A DNA stretch of 64,000 nt from Mycobacterium cookii. Its GTDB lineage: Bacteria > Actinomycetota > Actinomycetes > Mycobacteriales > Mycobacteriaceae. The translations under genes and the position numbers were made by a program. The DNA is taken from assembly GCF_010727945.1 (NCBI RefSeq), contig NZ_AP022569.1, positions 2,480,001 through 2,544,000 on the forward strand, in the 5' to 3' direction. Positions 17,574 to 29,017 of this stretch are shown here, piece after piece. The number at the start of each line of letters is the position of its first letter. Positions within the stretch are counted from its first letter, which is position 1. The notes below the pieces were generated by a model. It was not told the DNA's origin and searched no databases. It worked only from the letters and a program-made list of their open reading frames with translations.

Positions 17574-17992
17574 CGGTGACCGCGGAACGACGACACCAAC
17601 GCCCACATCGAGCACAGCGTCGCAGCGGCCGCCGCGACACCGCCCACGTACAAACCGTAGGCAGCCGAAACCGGCGGCTTGACGTTGACCGCGTAGTACC
17701 GCACCGTGAGCGCGACGACGACCAGCGAAACCGCCAGTGCGACAAACGATGCCGGCTTCACCGACAGGCCTCTGCCCACCATCGCTCCGGCCACCAGCAA
17801 CGCTGAGGACAGCAACACGATCAGCTGGCCCGGCCCGAACCCGTGTGGCAGGTGCAGGCTGCCGATGCTGCCGCCGATCGCGTTGGCCCAACCGCCGCCG
17901 TTGGCGCGGGTCGTCAACCACGGCAGCCATGCGCTGATCGAGACCATCGCGGCGAACAGCGCAACCAGCCATCCGGGGCGCAGGCGGGACAT
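17570..17992 (-). CDS. Four-helix membrane protein (Rv0912-like)
   Basis: A 140-residue protein with four hydrophobic helices, around residues 7-25, 55-75, 80-100 and 112-135. No catalytic motif. Position and topology match M. tuberculosis Rv0912. Its stop overlaps the stop of the convergent HxlR gene. Last gene of the minus-strand run that begins at echA6. Function unknown. Confidence 0.8.
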   Translation of the reverse strand: MSRLRPGWLVALFAAMVSISAWLPWLTTRANGGGWANAIGGSIGSLHLPHGFGPGQLIVLLSSALLVAGAMVGRGLSVKPASFVALAVSLVVVALTVRYYAVNVKPPVSAAYGLYVGGVAAAAATLCSMWALVSSFRGHR

Positions 17993-18007
17993 ACCGCGAC
18001 AGTAGCG

Positions 18008-18445
18008 TCAGGCGGGTGCGAACACCGTGACGAACCTGTTGAGCGATTCGTCGATGTCGCTGCGCAGTGCCGCGGCGACGATCATGCCGATCGGCCCGAA
18101 CAGCGCCGGGCCGCCCAGGTGCACGTCGAAACTGACAACCGAATCCCCGGCGTTGGGTTTGACCTTGGCCAACAACTTGACTTTGACACCGCCGACGCCG
18201 ACGCCGTTGAGCGTCATCGACTCCGGCGGTTTGTAGTGCACGATGGTCCATTTGATCCGGTTGGCCATGCCCTTGACTTCGAGAATCGACTCGATGACCG
18301 TGCCCTTCTCCAACTGCTCGGGCAGCGTGCTGCGCCACACCCGGTGGATCGTCAGCCATTCCTTGTAGCGGGACAGATCAGACGCGTTGGCCCAAGCCTT
18401 TTCGGGTGGCAGCGGTACATCGATGGATCCGGAGAGTTTCGCCAT
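18008..18445 (-). CDS. SRPBCC-fold toxin of the Rv0909-Rv0910 type
   Basis: A 145-residue SRPBCC/polyketide-cyclase-fold protein that resembles M. tuberculosis Rv0910, reported as the toxin of a type II toxin-antitoxin pair with Rv0909. Begins 9 bases after the antitoxin gene, antitoxin first, as usual for such operons. The fold normally holds a hydrophobic ligand; no nuclease or kinase motif is visible, so the toxic activity is not explained by sequence. Confidence 0.8.
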   Translation of the reverse strand: MAKLSGSIDVPLPPEKAWANASDLSRYKEWLTIHRVWRSTLPEQLEKGTVIESILEVKGMANRIKWTIVHYKPPESMTLNGVGVGGVKVKLLAKVKPNAGDSVVSFDVHLGGPALFGPIGMIVAAALRSDIDESLNRFVTVFAPA

Positions 18446-18454
18446 GGGTGACTT

Positions 18455-18637
18455 CTACTGCTCGTCCTTGGTGCCGTCTTTCAAGGCGTTCTTCGCCGCC
18501 TCCTGCACCTGGTTCACGGTGTCCTTGAACTTGCCGTCGGTTTTGGAGTCGACGAACTCACCGGCCTTGTCGATCGCGGAGCCGACCGTGTCGGCGTTCT
18601 GCGCCAACAGGTCCTTGGCCTTGTCCAGAAATCCCAT
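18455..18637 (-). CDS. Antitoxin of the Rv0909 type
   Basis: A 60-residue, Lys/Asp-rich helical protein (MGFLDKAKDLLAQNADTV...), matching M. tuberculosis Rv0909 in size and N-terminus. The ATG at 18637 was chosen because AAAGGA lies at proper distance upstream and family members start MG-LDK; a longer frame begins 18 bases earlier. The antitoxin of the neighbouring SRPBCC protein. The sequence also resembles CsbD/Rv0909-family helical proteins. Confidence 0.82.
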   Translation of the reverse strand: MGFLDKAKDLLAQNADTVGSAIDKAGEFVDSKTDGKFKDTVNQVQEAAKNALKDGTKDEQ

Positions 18638-18676
18638 GTCGCGTCCTTTATCCATTGGAACTTGTGATTAGGGGTA

Positions 18677-19801
18677 TCACGGCTGATCGGTGAGCCGCCA
18701 CCACTGCTCCGATTCGGTCGCCGCCGTGGGGTCCACCCGCTCGCCCGGCTTAGGGACGGCAACCTTGACGGCGGCGGCCTCGGCCGCGGCGAGCAACCGC
18801 TCGATCGGTTCGGCCCACGGGTGCGGCGCCAGCCGGAAGGTGCACCAGTGGATCGGCACCAGCAGTCCACCGTTGACGTCGAGGTGCGCCTGCACCGCAT
18901 CCTCGGGGTTCATGTGGATGTCCGGCCAGATCTTGTTGTACGCGCCCACCGGCATCAGGGTCACGTCGAACGGTCCGTGGTCGGTGCCGATATCGGCGAA
19001 GCTCTTGGTGTAGCCGGTGTCGCCGCCGAAGTACGCCCGGTGCGCGGGGCCGATGATCGCCCATGACGCCCACAGGGTGCCGTTGCGGTTCAGGAAACGG
19101 CCGGAGAAGTGCCGCGCCGGGGTACAGACCAGGGTGAGCTCGTCGACTTTGGTCTGCTCGTTCCAGTCGAGTTCGATGATGCGCTCATCCGGGATGCCCC
19201 AATTACGAAGGTGCGCACCGACACCCAGCGGAACGACGAACGGCGCCCACTGGCTGCGGGCGAGTGCGACGATCGTGTCGATGTCGAGGTGGTCGTAGTG
19301 GTCGTGGCTGATCACGATCGCGTCCAGGGCGGGCAGTGCCTCCAGCGACACCGGCGGCGGATGCATGCGTCCCGGTCCGATGACGTCCGACGGTGAACAG
19401 CGTTGGCTCCACACCGGGTCGGTCAGGACGCGGTAGCCGTCGATCTCCAGCAACGCGGTGGAGTGACCGAACCAGCTGACCGCGATCTGGCCGGCGGGAG
19501 CTTCGAAGGCCCGCGGCTCGGGGGTGTCCAGCGGGATCTCCGCCGTGGGCCGCGCTTGATTCCGGCTACTGATCAACTCCCACAGGATGTTTCGCTGCTC
19601 TTCGGCGTCGATGTTGAACGAGGCCGGCTCCAGGTTGACGAACACCCCGTCGCGGAAGTTCGGTGAGCGATCGGCGACCGCGCGGATGTCCGACGGTTGG
19701 GCTCCCAGCGCGGCCGGCGCGCCGTGCAGCGCTCGCAACACCCATCCGCCCGTCGCGAGTGAGACCGTGCCCACCGCGAATCGCAACGCCCCCCGCAACA
19801 T
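18677..19801 (-). CDS. Metallo-beta-lactamase-fold hydrolase (Rv0906-like)
   Basis: A 374-residue protein with an uncleaved hydrophobic N-terminus (residues 5-20) and an MBL domain of the NAPE-PLD/RomA-like type. The metal motif HDHYDHLD is near residue 165, followed by a later His (ARHFSGR), GGDTGYTKSF and a final His (PIHWCTF). It probably hydrolyses a phosphodiester or lactone in lipid metabolism; the substrate is unknown. It starts 4 bases after echA6 ends, so it lies in the echA6 operon, as in M. tuberculosis (Rv0905-Rv0906). Confidence 0.85.
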   Translation of the reverse strand: MLRGALRFAVGTVSLATGGWVLRALHGAPAALGAQPSDIRAVADRSPNFRDGVFVNLEPASFNIDAEEQRNILWELISSRNQARPTAEIPLDTPEPRAFEAPAGQIAVSWFGHSTALLEIDGYRVLTDPVWSQRCSPSDVIGPGRMHPPPVSLEALPALDAIVISHDHYDHLDIDTIVALARSQWAPFVVPLGVGAHLRNWGIPDERIIELDWNEQTKVDELTLVCTPARHFSGRFLNRNGTLWASWAIIGPAHRAYFGGDTGYTKSFADIGTDHGPFDVTLMPVGAYNKIWPDIHMNPEDAVQAHLDVNGGLLVPIHWCTFRLAPHPWAEPIERLLAAAEAAAVKVAVPKPGERVDPTAATESEQWWRLTDQP

Positions 19802-19805
19802 CCGA

Positions 19806-20537
19806 TCAGGCCCCCTGGAATTTCGGCGGCCGCTTCTCCACTCGTGCGACCTGCGCCTCGATGACGTCCTGACTGCCCCACGCCTTGTCGAACAACTCCT
19901 TCTGCACCGGCGAGGGCTCTTCGATCGAGCCGTCGTCGTTGAGCACCCGCTTGGCGTGCTGCAGTGCCAACGGGGCCAGGCCGGCGATCTCGGCGGCCCA
20001 GGCCTGCGCGTCGGCCAGAGTGCCGATCCGGTTGGCCATCCCGGTCTGCAACGCCGTCTCGGCGGTCAGTTTCTCCGCTGTCAGCAGCATCGCCCGCGCG
20101 CGGCCGTGTCCGACCAGCGAGGACAGCCGATGGATGCTCCAGTTATCCAGCGCCAGGCCGTATTTCGATGTCGGGAACTGGAAGAACGCCTCCGGTGACA
20201 CCACCCGCAGGTCGCACTGCATCGCCAGTTGCAGGCCCGCGCCGATCGCGGGCCCGTTGATCGCGCCGACCACCGGAATCGGCGCCGCGTCCAACGCCTT
20301 GTGTAGTTCGATCAGCCGGTCGGGATAGTCGGCGGCGAACGCGTCACCGCTGAGGTCGGCGCCGGCGCAGAACACGGTGCCCTGACCGGTCAGCACGACG
20401 ACCCGGACATCCTCGCCTGCCGCCTTCTCCACCGACTCGCGCAACTCCTCAACCAACTGGGAGTTGAGCGCGTTGCGTCGTTCGGGACGTTGCAACTCAA
20501 TGGTCAAGACGTCTTCGACACGGGTCAGACCGATCAT
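19806..20537 (-). CDS. echA6: Enoyl-CoA hydratase-like acyl-CoA carrier EchA6
   Basis: A 243-residue crotonase-fold protein, the exact length of M. tuberculosis EchA6. The fold motif [21 protein letters not shown] is clear. In place of the two catalytic glutamates of hydratases the sequence has other residues in the relevant loops, consistent with EchA6 being a non-catalytic acyl-CoA-binding protein that feeds fatty acids to FAS-II for mycolic acid synthesis. The ATG is 7 bases behind TAGGCT, a leaderless arrangement. First gene of the minus-strand operon. Confidence 0.9.
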   Translation of the reverse strand: MIGLTRVEDVLTIELQRPERRNALNSQLVEELRESVEKAAGEDVRVVVLTGQGTVFCAGADLSGDAFAADYPDRLIELHKALDAAPIPVVGAINGPAIGAGLQLAMQCDLRVVSPEAFFQFPTSKYGLALDNWSIHRLSSLVGHGRARAMLLTAEKLTAETALQTGMANRIGTLADAQAWAAEIAGLAPLALQHAKRVLNDDGSIEEPSPVQKELFDKAWGSQDVIEAQVARVEKRPPKFQGA

Positions 20538-20544
20538 GGGACAT

Positions 20545-20550
20545 AGCCTA
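20545..20550 (-). promoter_or_regulatory. Putative -10 element of echA6
   Basis: TAGGCT on the minus strand ends exactly 7 bases before the echA6 ATG; no Shine-Dalgarno sequence is present. Confidence 0.45.
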
Positions 20551-20583
20551 GTGACGTTTCAGACGGCATCTACTCGGCGGTAG

Positions 20584-23668
<3,085 letters not shown>

Positions 23669-23672
<4 letters not shown>

Positions 23673-24220
23673 CGGTCCGGCAGCCCGAGGTAACGCTGGA
23701 TCGTCGGCCCGACCAAGTCGATGATGTCGGCTTGGGTCATGTCGACTACCGGCGGCAACTTCAAGACGAAGCGGCACCACGCCACGCCCAGGATCTGGGT
23801 GGCGATCAGCCCGGACCGCCACCGGACTTCGTCGGCCGGAACCAGGGTCGCGACCAGCGGTTGCAGTTGCGTCGTGAAGATGTGCTGCATGCGCAGTGCG
23901 GCGTCACCGTTGGTGGCACTGGAGCGCAACAGGATCACCAGCGCCTCGTCACCCTCCCAGCGTTGCAGGAAATGGCTGATCAGCGCGCAGCCCACCGCGG
24001 TGCGGTCGATCGCGGCCAGGTCCGGAAGCCGCAGATCGAACTCCGCCGCGGCGGCGAACAGCTTGTCCTTGTTGCCGAAGTACCGCATCACCATCGAAGG
24101 GTCGATGCCGGCATCGGCGGCGATCGCGCGAATTGTGGCGGCCTGAAAACCTGCCTTGCCGAATCGCTCCCTGGCCGCCGCGAGGATGGCGGCCTTGGTG
24201 TCGTCCGACGATTTCCGCAT
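23669..24220 (-). CDS. TetR-family regulator
   Basis: A 183-residue TetR protein. The N-terminal helix-turn-helix is at residues 10-55 (ILAAARERFGKAGFQAATIRAIAADAGI...MVMRYFGNKDKLF), followed by a helical ligand-binding domain. The ATG is 7 bases after TACAAT (24228-24233), and two related palindromes lie in the spacer to the divergent monooxygenase gene. It probably represses itself and that gene. Its stop overlaps that of accD3. Confidence 0.88.
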
Positions 24221-24234
24221 GCCAACAATTGTAG

Positions 24235-24250
24235 GCCAACGGGTGTTGAC
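24235..24250. promoter_or_regulatory. Putative TetR operator 1
   Basis: GCCAACGGGTGTTGAC, with inner arms CAAC/GTTG around four bases. A second copy with the same frame (GCCAAC-N4-GTTGAC) is at 24281-24296, 46 bp away. Confidence 0.55.
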
Positions 24251-24280
24251 TTCGCTCGGAAATCAGCGCACGATGGCTAT

Positions 24281-24296
24281 GCCAACAAGCGTTGAC
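24281..24296. promoter_or_regulatory. Putative TetR operator 2
   Basis: GCCAACAAGCGTTGAC, second copy of the GCCAAC-N4-GTTGAC motif, 20 bp before the monooxygenase ATG and next to its ribosome binding site. Confidence 0.55.
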
Positions 24297-24316
24297 TCAA
24301 TCGAGAGGAGACCACC

Positions 24317-25456
24317 ATGATCGACACCGACGTCCTCGTCGTGGGGGCCGGCCCGACCGGGCTCACACTCGCCGCGTCACTGCTGCGCCACGGCGCGGAG
24401 GTGATGGTCGTCGACCGCCTGGTCGAGGGCGCCAACACATCGCGCGCGGCCGCCGTCAACGCCCGCACGCTCGAGGTGCTAGAACACCTCGACGTCTCCA
24501 GACGCATGGTGAAGTCGGGGCTCATCGCCCCTCGTTTCACCATGCGGGATGGCACGCGGACGTTGATGGCGATCGATTTCTCCGAACTGCCGACCAGCTA
24601 CCCGTACACGCTGATGCTCTCGCAGGCCACCACCGAGGCGCTGCTCGTCGAGCGGCTGGCCGAGCTGGGCGGAGAGGTAAGCCGGCCTAAAGAGCTGACC
24701 CGCTTGTCGCAGGACGCCGACGGCGTCACCGCGACATTCGGCGACGGCGAGACCATCCGGGCGCGATTTGTGGTGGGCTGCGACGGCGCGCGCAGCACCG
24801 TGCGTCAGCTGGCCGGCATCGGCTTTGCCGGTGGCGAATACGCCGAAGCTTTCGCGCTGGCCGACGTCCGACTCGCCGGGGAGGCGCCCGACGCCGAGAT
24901 CATCCTGTTCTATGCGATGAGCGGCATGAATGTGCTGGCGCCGCTGCCCGGCGGCATCCACCGGGTCATCGCGCCGACCGCCCACGCGCCGGAGCAGCCG
25001 TCGGTCGAGTTCGTCCAGAACATCCTGGACACTCGTGGGTTCGGCCCGGGGCGCACCACTGTCACCGAATTGATCTGGGGATCGAGATTCCGGATTCACC
25101 ACCGGGTTGCCGACAGCTATCGCGCAGGGCGGCTACTGCTGGCCGGCGACGCCGCCCACTTGCACAGCCCCGCCGGCGGACAGGGCATGAACCTCGGCAT
25201 CCAGGACGCCGTCGCGCTCGCTGACGGCCTGCGCGACGCGCTAAATGGCGATGGCGACAGCGCGCTGGACGCCTACAGCGCCAGCCGCAGGCCGGTCGCG
25301 CGACAAGTGCTGACCACGACCGGACGGCTGACCCGGCTGGCGACGCTGCCACGGGCGGCGCGCCCGGCTCGCAACGGGTTGACCCGACTGGCCGCCGGCA
25401 TCCCGGCGGTGCGCACCAAGCTGGCCTGGCGGCTGTCAGGTCTGGTCTACCGCTGA
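24317..25456 (+). CDS. FAD-dependent aromatic-type monooxygenase
   Basis: A 379-residue class A flavin monooxygenase. It has the FAD motif VVGAGPTGLTLAASLLRHG near the start, the GCDGARSTVR motif (DG type) near residue 155, and LLLAGDAAHLHSPAGGQGMNLGIQDA near residue 275. Such enzymes hydroxylate phenols or polyketides using NAD(P)H. Strong ribosome binding site GAGAGGAG. It is divergent from the TetR gene across paired operators, so it is probably induced by its substrate, which is unknown. Its last 21 bases overlap the convergent HxlR gene. Confidence 0.88.
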   Translation: MIDTDVLVVGAGPTGLTLAASLLRHGAEVMVVDRLVEGANTSRAAAVNARTLEVLEHLDVSRRMVKSGLIAPRFTMRDGTRTLMAIDFSELPTSYPYTLMLSQATTEALLVERLAELGGEVSRPKELTRLSQDADGVTATFGDGETIRARFVVGCDGARSTVRQLAGIGFAGGEYAEAFALADVRLAGEAPDAEIILFYAMSGMNVLAPLPGGIHRVIAPTAHAPEQPSVEFVQNILDTRGFGPGRTTVTELIWGSRFRIHHRVADSYRAGRLLLAGDAAHLHSPAGGQGMNLGIQDAVALADGLRDALNGDGDSALDAYSASRRPVARQVLTTTGRLTRLATLPRAARPARNGLTRLAAGIPAVRTKLAWRLSGLVYR

Positions 25457-25780
25457 CTCGAATGTGTCGGCGGCCCAGCGGTGCGCCCAGGTCTGCAGCG
25501 GCCCGAGTGCCGCCATCAGCGAATGACCATGTCGCGTCAAGAAATAACCCGCGTCCCCGTGGTCCACGATGCGTAGCTCTCGCAGCTCCTTCAACCGAGT
25601 GTTGAGCGAGCTCGGGTTGGTATCGCAGGCCGTTTGCAACGCCCGGAACGTCAGCGGCCCGGCACGTAACTCCCAGAGCAGGCGCAGCGCGCCGCGGCGA
25701 CCGAGCACATCGAGGGCCACCATGACCGGCCGACCCGATCGCGATCCGCGGGCCGACGAACCGATGCGGGGCGAATTCAT
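25436..25780 (-). CDS. HxlR-family transcriptional regulator
   Basis: A 114-residue single winged-helix HxlR/MarR-like protein (VMVALDVLGRRGALRLLWEL, LTFRALQ, LNTRLKELRELRIVD). The usual N-terminal cysteine is absent. It is divergent from a carboxymuconolactone-decarboxylase-family gene, with a TACA-N3-TGTA palindrome over its own promoter. Probably a repressor of that neighbour and of itself. Confidence 0.85.
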   Translation of the reverse strand: MNSPRIGSSARGSRSGRPVMVALDVLGRRGALRLLWELRAGPLTFRALQTACDTNPSSLNTRLKELRELRIVDHGDAGYFLTRHGHSLMAALGPLQTWAHRWAADTFESAVDQT

Positions 25781-25784
25781 GCTT

Positions 25785-25795
25785 TACATTTTGTA
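25785..25795. promoter_or_regulatory. Putative HxlR operator
   Basis: TACATTTTGTA, a perfect TACA/TGTA palindrome, 5 bases from the HxlR start codon in the 38-bp divergent spacer. Confidence 0.45.
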
Positions 25796-25805
25796 GCACC
25801 AGGGC

Positions 25806-25811
25806 TAATTT
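25806..25811 (+). promoter_or_regulatory. Putative -10 element, leaderless
   Basis: TAATTT ends 7 bases before the ATG at 25819; it lies 10 bp from the TACA-N3-TGTA palindrome, so HxlR binding could control it. Confidence 0.4.
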
Positions 25812-25818
25812 CGGTCAC

Positions 25819-26391
25819 ATGACACGCTATAAAAATGATAGCGCCCGCATCGCGCCGGCCGCCGGTCCGTTTCCTGACGACATGCAGCAAGCGATCGACG
25901 CGATCATGCGCGGCCGCCCGCCCCTGGCGCTGTTCACCACGCTGGCGCGCGACCGTCGGCTGTTCTTCAAGTTCTTCAACGCCGGGCTGCTCGACCGGGG
26001 GCAGCTGACCATCCGGCAACGCGAGATCGTCATCGACCGGGTGACGGCGTCCTGCGGCGCCGAGTACGAGTGGGGTGTGCACGTCAGCGCGTTCGCTGCG
26101 AAAGCCGGCCTGACAGAAGAACACATCACATCGCTGACCGTCGGCGGACCCGATGACACCTGCTGGTCCGAGGCCGATCGGGTGCTAATCCGGTTGTGCG
26201 ACAGCCTGCAGGAGAAGTGCACGGTAGACGACGCGCTCTGGGCGGATCTCACCCGATATCACAGCGACGCGGCGCTGCTCGAACTGCTCATGCTGGCCGG
26301 CACCTATCGCACCGTCAGCTACCTGGTGAACTCCCTGCAGCTGCCCCTGGAACCCGGCGCCAGGCGATTCCCGCCGTCCCGCGGGAATTGA
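25819..26391 (+). CDS. Carboxymuconolactone decarboxylase (AhpD-like) family protein
   Basis: A 190-residue helical protein of the CMD family. The core spans about residues 40-130 (LLDRGQLTIRQREIVIDRVTASCGAEYEWGVHV). There is a single cysteine at the place of the AhpD CxxC (S-C-G-A-E-Y-E-W), with His eight residues later, so it is not a canonical two-cysteine AhpD peroxidase reductase. Such proteins may act as gamma-carboxymuconolactone decarboxylases or stress proteins. Divergent from and probably controlled by the HxlR protein. Confidence 0.85.
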   Translation: MTRYKNDSARIAPAAGPFPDDMQQAIDAIMRGRPPLALFTTLARDRRLFFKFFNAGLLDRGQLTIRQREIVIDRVTASCGAEYEWGVHVSAFAAKAGLTEEHITSLTVGGPDDTCWSEADRVLIRLCDSLQEKCTVDDALWADLTRYHSDAALLELLMLAGTYRTVSYLVNSLQLPLEPGARRFPPSRGN

Positions 26392-26443
26392 GCTGGGTGC
26401 GTCGAGCGGGTGTTCCCACAGCTAAGGGCAACAATCAGGCATC

Positions 26444-27154
26444 ATGGGCGGCATGGACGCTGCTGGGTCTTCACCCCGGGTTTTGGTTGTCGACGACGAC
26501 TCCGACGTGCTTGCCTCGTTGGAGCGCGGACTGCGGTTGTCCGGATTCGAGGTGTCGACCGCGGTCGACGGCGCCGAGGCGTTGCGTAGCGCCACCGAAA
26601 CCCGGCCGGACGCAATCGTTCTCGACATCAACATGCCCGTGCTCGACGGCGTCAGCGTGGTGACCGCGCTACGCGCGATGGACAACGACGTCCCGGTCTG
26701 CGTGCTGTCGGCGCGCAGCTCGGTCGACGACCGGGTGGCCGGCCTGGAAGCAGGCGCCGACGACTACCTGGTCAAGCCGTTCGTGCTGGCCGAGCTGGTG
26801 GCGCGGGTGCGGGCGCTGCTGCGCCGGCGCGGAGCCACCGCGACATCGTCGTCGGAAACCATCACCGTCGGGCCGCTGGAGGTCGACATCCCGGGCCGTC
26901 GCGCTCGGGTGCACGGCGTCGACGTCGACCTGACCAAGCGCGAGTTCGACCTGCTGGCGGTGCTGGCCGAGCACAAGACCGCGGTGTTGTCCCGTGCGCA
27001 GCTGCTGGAGCTGGTGTGGGGTTACGACTTCGCCGCTGACACCAACGTCGTCGATGTCTTCATCGGATACCTGCGCCGCAAACTCGAAGCCAACGGCGGC
27101 CCCCGGCTGCTGCACACCGTGCGCGGCGTGGGCTTCGTACTGCGCATGCAGTGA
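26444..27154 (+). CDS. prrA: Response regulator PrrA
   Basis: A 236-residue OmpR-type response regulator, nearly identical in my memory to M. tuberculosis PrrA (Rv0903c), including the MGGMD start. Receiver domain residues 11-125 with acidic pocket DDD at 17-19, phosphoacceptor Asp61 and Lys111; DNA-binding winged helix about residues 140-234. It is essential in M. tuberculosis and involved in nitrogen response, intracellular growth and hypoxia. Its sensor kinase gene prrB follows after 10 bases. Confidence 0.96.
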   Translation: MGGMDAAGSSPRVLVVDDDSDVLASLERGLRLSGFEVSTAVDGAEALRSATETRPDAIVLDINMPVLDGVSVVTALRAMDNDVPVCVLSARSSVDDRVAGLEAGADDYLVKPFVLAELVARVRALLRRRGATATSSSETITVGPLEVDIPGRRARVHGVDVDLTKREFDLLAVLAEHKTAVLSRAQLLELVWGYDFAADTNVVDVFIGYLRRKLEANGGPRLLHTVRGVGFVLRMQ

Positions 27155-27164
27155 CGGCTTGAAC

Positions 27165-28508
27165 ATGAATTTCTTGTCGAGAATCCTGACCCGCACACCG
27201 TCGCTACGCGCCCGGGTGGTGGTGGCGACTGCCATCGGCGCGGCGATCCCGGTGCTGATCGTCGGAGTGGTCGTCTGGGTCGGCATCACCAACGACCGCA
27301 AGGAAAGGCTGGACCGCCGTCTCGACGAGGCGGCCGGTTTCGCGATCCCGTTCCTGCCCCGCGGCCTCGGCCAGATTCCCAAGTCCCCCAACGACCAGGA
27401 CGCGGTGATCACCGTGCGTCACGTCAACGGGGAGGTCACCTCCAACACGACGGTCACGCTGCCCGAGCTGCCCGCCGGCTACGCCGACACTTACGTCAAC
27501 GGTGTGCGCTACCGCGTGCGCACGGTGAATATCCCTGCGCCGCATCCGATGTTGGTGGCCGTTGGCGCGACCTATGACGCCACCATCGCCGACACCAATA
27601 ATCTGCACCGTCGAGTGATCTTGATATGTCTGTTCTCGATCGGCGCGGCAGCGGTATTCGCTTGGCTGTTGGCCACTTTCGCGGTACGACCGTTCAAACG
27701 GCTGGCACAGCAGACCCGGGCCATCGACGCGGGCGACGAGCGACCACAGGTCGAGGTGCGCGGCGCCAGCGAGGCCGTCGAAATCGCCGAGGCCATGCGC
27801 GGCATGCTGCAACGGATTTGGGACGAGCAGAACAGGACGATCGAGGCGTTGGCCTCAGCTCGGGATTTCGCCGCGGTGTCCTCGCATGAGTTGCGCACGC
27901 CGCTGACCGCGATGCGGACCAACCTGGAAGTGCTGTCCACCCTTGACCTTCCGGATGAGCAACGCAAAGAGGTGCTGCACGATGTCATCCGCACCCAGTC
28001 CCGCATCGAGGCAACGTTGTCGGCGCTGGAACGGCTGGCCCAAGGCGAGCTGTCGACCTCAGAAGACCATGTGCCGGTTGACATCACCGAATTACTCGAC
28101 CGCGCCGCGCACGACGCCATGCGGATCTACCCCGACCTGGATGTGTCCTTGGCGCCGTCGCCGACCTGCATCATCGTCGGACTGCCCGCCGGACTTCGGC
28201 TTGCCGTGGACAACGCGATCGCCAACGCCGTCAAACACGGTGGCGCCACCCGCGTCCAGCTGTCGGCGGTGAGCTCGCGGGCCGGCGTCGAGATCGCCAT
28301 CGACGACAACGGCAGCGGGCTGCCCGAAGAGGAACGCCAAATCGTGTTCGAGCGGTTCTCCCGCGGCTCCACCGCGTCACACTCGGGCTCCGGGCTGGGC
28401 CTGGCACTGGTCGCCCAGCAGGCCCATCTGCACGGCGGCACGGCGACGCTGGAAGAAAGCCCGCTGGGCGGACTGCGCCTGCTGCTGGAGCTTCCGCCGC
28501 CGCGCTGA
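27165..28508 (+). CDS. prrB: Sensor histidine kinase PrrB
   Basis: A 447-residue membrane kinase, partner of PrrA. Transmembrane helices at about 18-40 and 150-173 flank a periplasmic sensor; a HAMP segment follows; the dimerisation box SSHELRTP contains the phosphoacceptor His241; N, G1 and G2 boxes (NAIANAVKHGG, DDNGSGLP, SGSGLGLAL) form the ATPase. The ATG at 27165 gives the length of M. tuberculosis PrrB (446). It is transcribed with prrA. Confidence 0.96.
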   Translation: MNFLSRILTRTPSLRARVVVATAIGAAIPVLIVGVVVWVGITNDRKERLDRRLDEAAGFAIPFLPRGLGQIPKSPNDQDAVITVRHVNGEVTSNTTVTLPELPAGYADTYVNGVRYRVRTVNIPAPHPMLVAVGATYDATIADTNNLHRRVILICLFSIGAAAVFAWLLATFAVRPFKRLAQQTRAIDAGDERPQVEVRGASEAVEIAEAMRGMLQRIWDEQNRTIEALASARDFAAVSSHELRTPLTAMRTNLEVLSTLDLPDEQRKEVLHDVIRTQSRIEATLSALERLAQGELSTSEDHVPVDITELLDRAAHDAMRIYPDLDVSLAPSPTCIIVGLPAGLRLAVDNAIANAVKHGGATRVQLSAVSSRAGVEIAIDDNGSGLPEEERQIVFERFSRGSTASHSGSGLGLALVAQQAHLHGGTATLEESPLGGLRLLLELPPPR

Positions 28509-28509
28509 C

Positions 28510-28872
28510 TCAGCGGGTGCTGAGCAGATCGATGACGAAAATCAGTGTCTTACCGGACAATTGGTGACCTGAGCCGGTCGGCCCATACGCCTGCTCCGGC
28601 GGGATGATCAGCTGGCGGCGGCCGCCGACCTTCATGCCGGGAATGCCGTCCTGCCAGCCCTGGATCAGGCCCTGCAACGGGAACGCGATCGGCTGGCCGC
28701 GACCCCACGAGCTGTCGAATTCCTCGCCGCTGTCGTAGTCGACGCCGACGTAGTGCACCTCGACGGTGCCGCCGGGCACCGCTTCGGGTCCGTCACCGAC
28801 CACCAGGTCTTCGATGACGAGTTGTGCGGGAGCTGGGCCACTGGGAAATTCGATCTCAGGTTTGCTTGACAC
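28510..28872 (-). CDS. FKBP-type peptidyl-prolyl isomerase
   Basis: A 120-residue single-domain FKBP. The family pattern is clear: VEVHYVG, EFDSSWGRGQPIAFPLQ, VIQGW-type GLIQGWQDGIPGMKVGGRRQLIIPPEQAYG, and a final FVIDLL strand. No signal peptide, so cytoplasmic; it accelerates cis-trans isomerisation of prolyl bonds. It occupies the position where M. tuberculosis carries the arfABC (ompA) genes between prrB and Rv0898c. Its stop is 1 base from that of prrB. Confidence 0.92.
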   Translation of the reverse strand: MSSKPEIEFPSGPAPAQLVIEDLVVGDGPEAVPGGTVEVHYVGVDYDSGEEFDSSWGRGQPIAFPLQGLIQGWQDGIPGMKVGGRRQLIIPPEQAYGPTGSGHQLSGKTLIFVIDLLSTR

Positions 28873-28884
28873 CCAGACGACCCT

Positions 28885-29005
28885 AGTCGGGTGACGATGC
28901 GGCCGAGCATCGGCCGCTGAGGAGCCCGATCATCAGGCTTCAGTCGGGTGACGATGCGGCCGAGCATCGGCCGCTGAGGAGCCCGACAATCAGGCTCGAG
29001 TCGGG
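28885..29005. repeat. 57-bp tandem repeat, two copies plus a 7-bp third start
   Basis: Two units begin at 28885 and 28942 and differ at only a few bases near their ends; a third begins at 28999 with AGTCGGG and then diverges. Each unit contains the hairpin CGATGC-GGCCGA-GCATCG. It lies between the divergent FKBP and DUF2630 genes. Unit size and site resemble mycobacterial VNTR loci, so copy number may vary between strains. Confidence 0.85.
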
Positions 29006-29017
29006 CACACTTGACGC

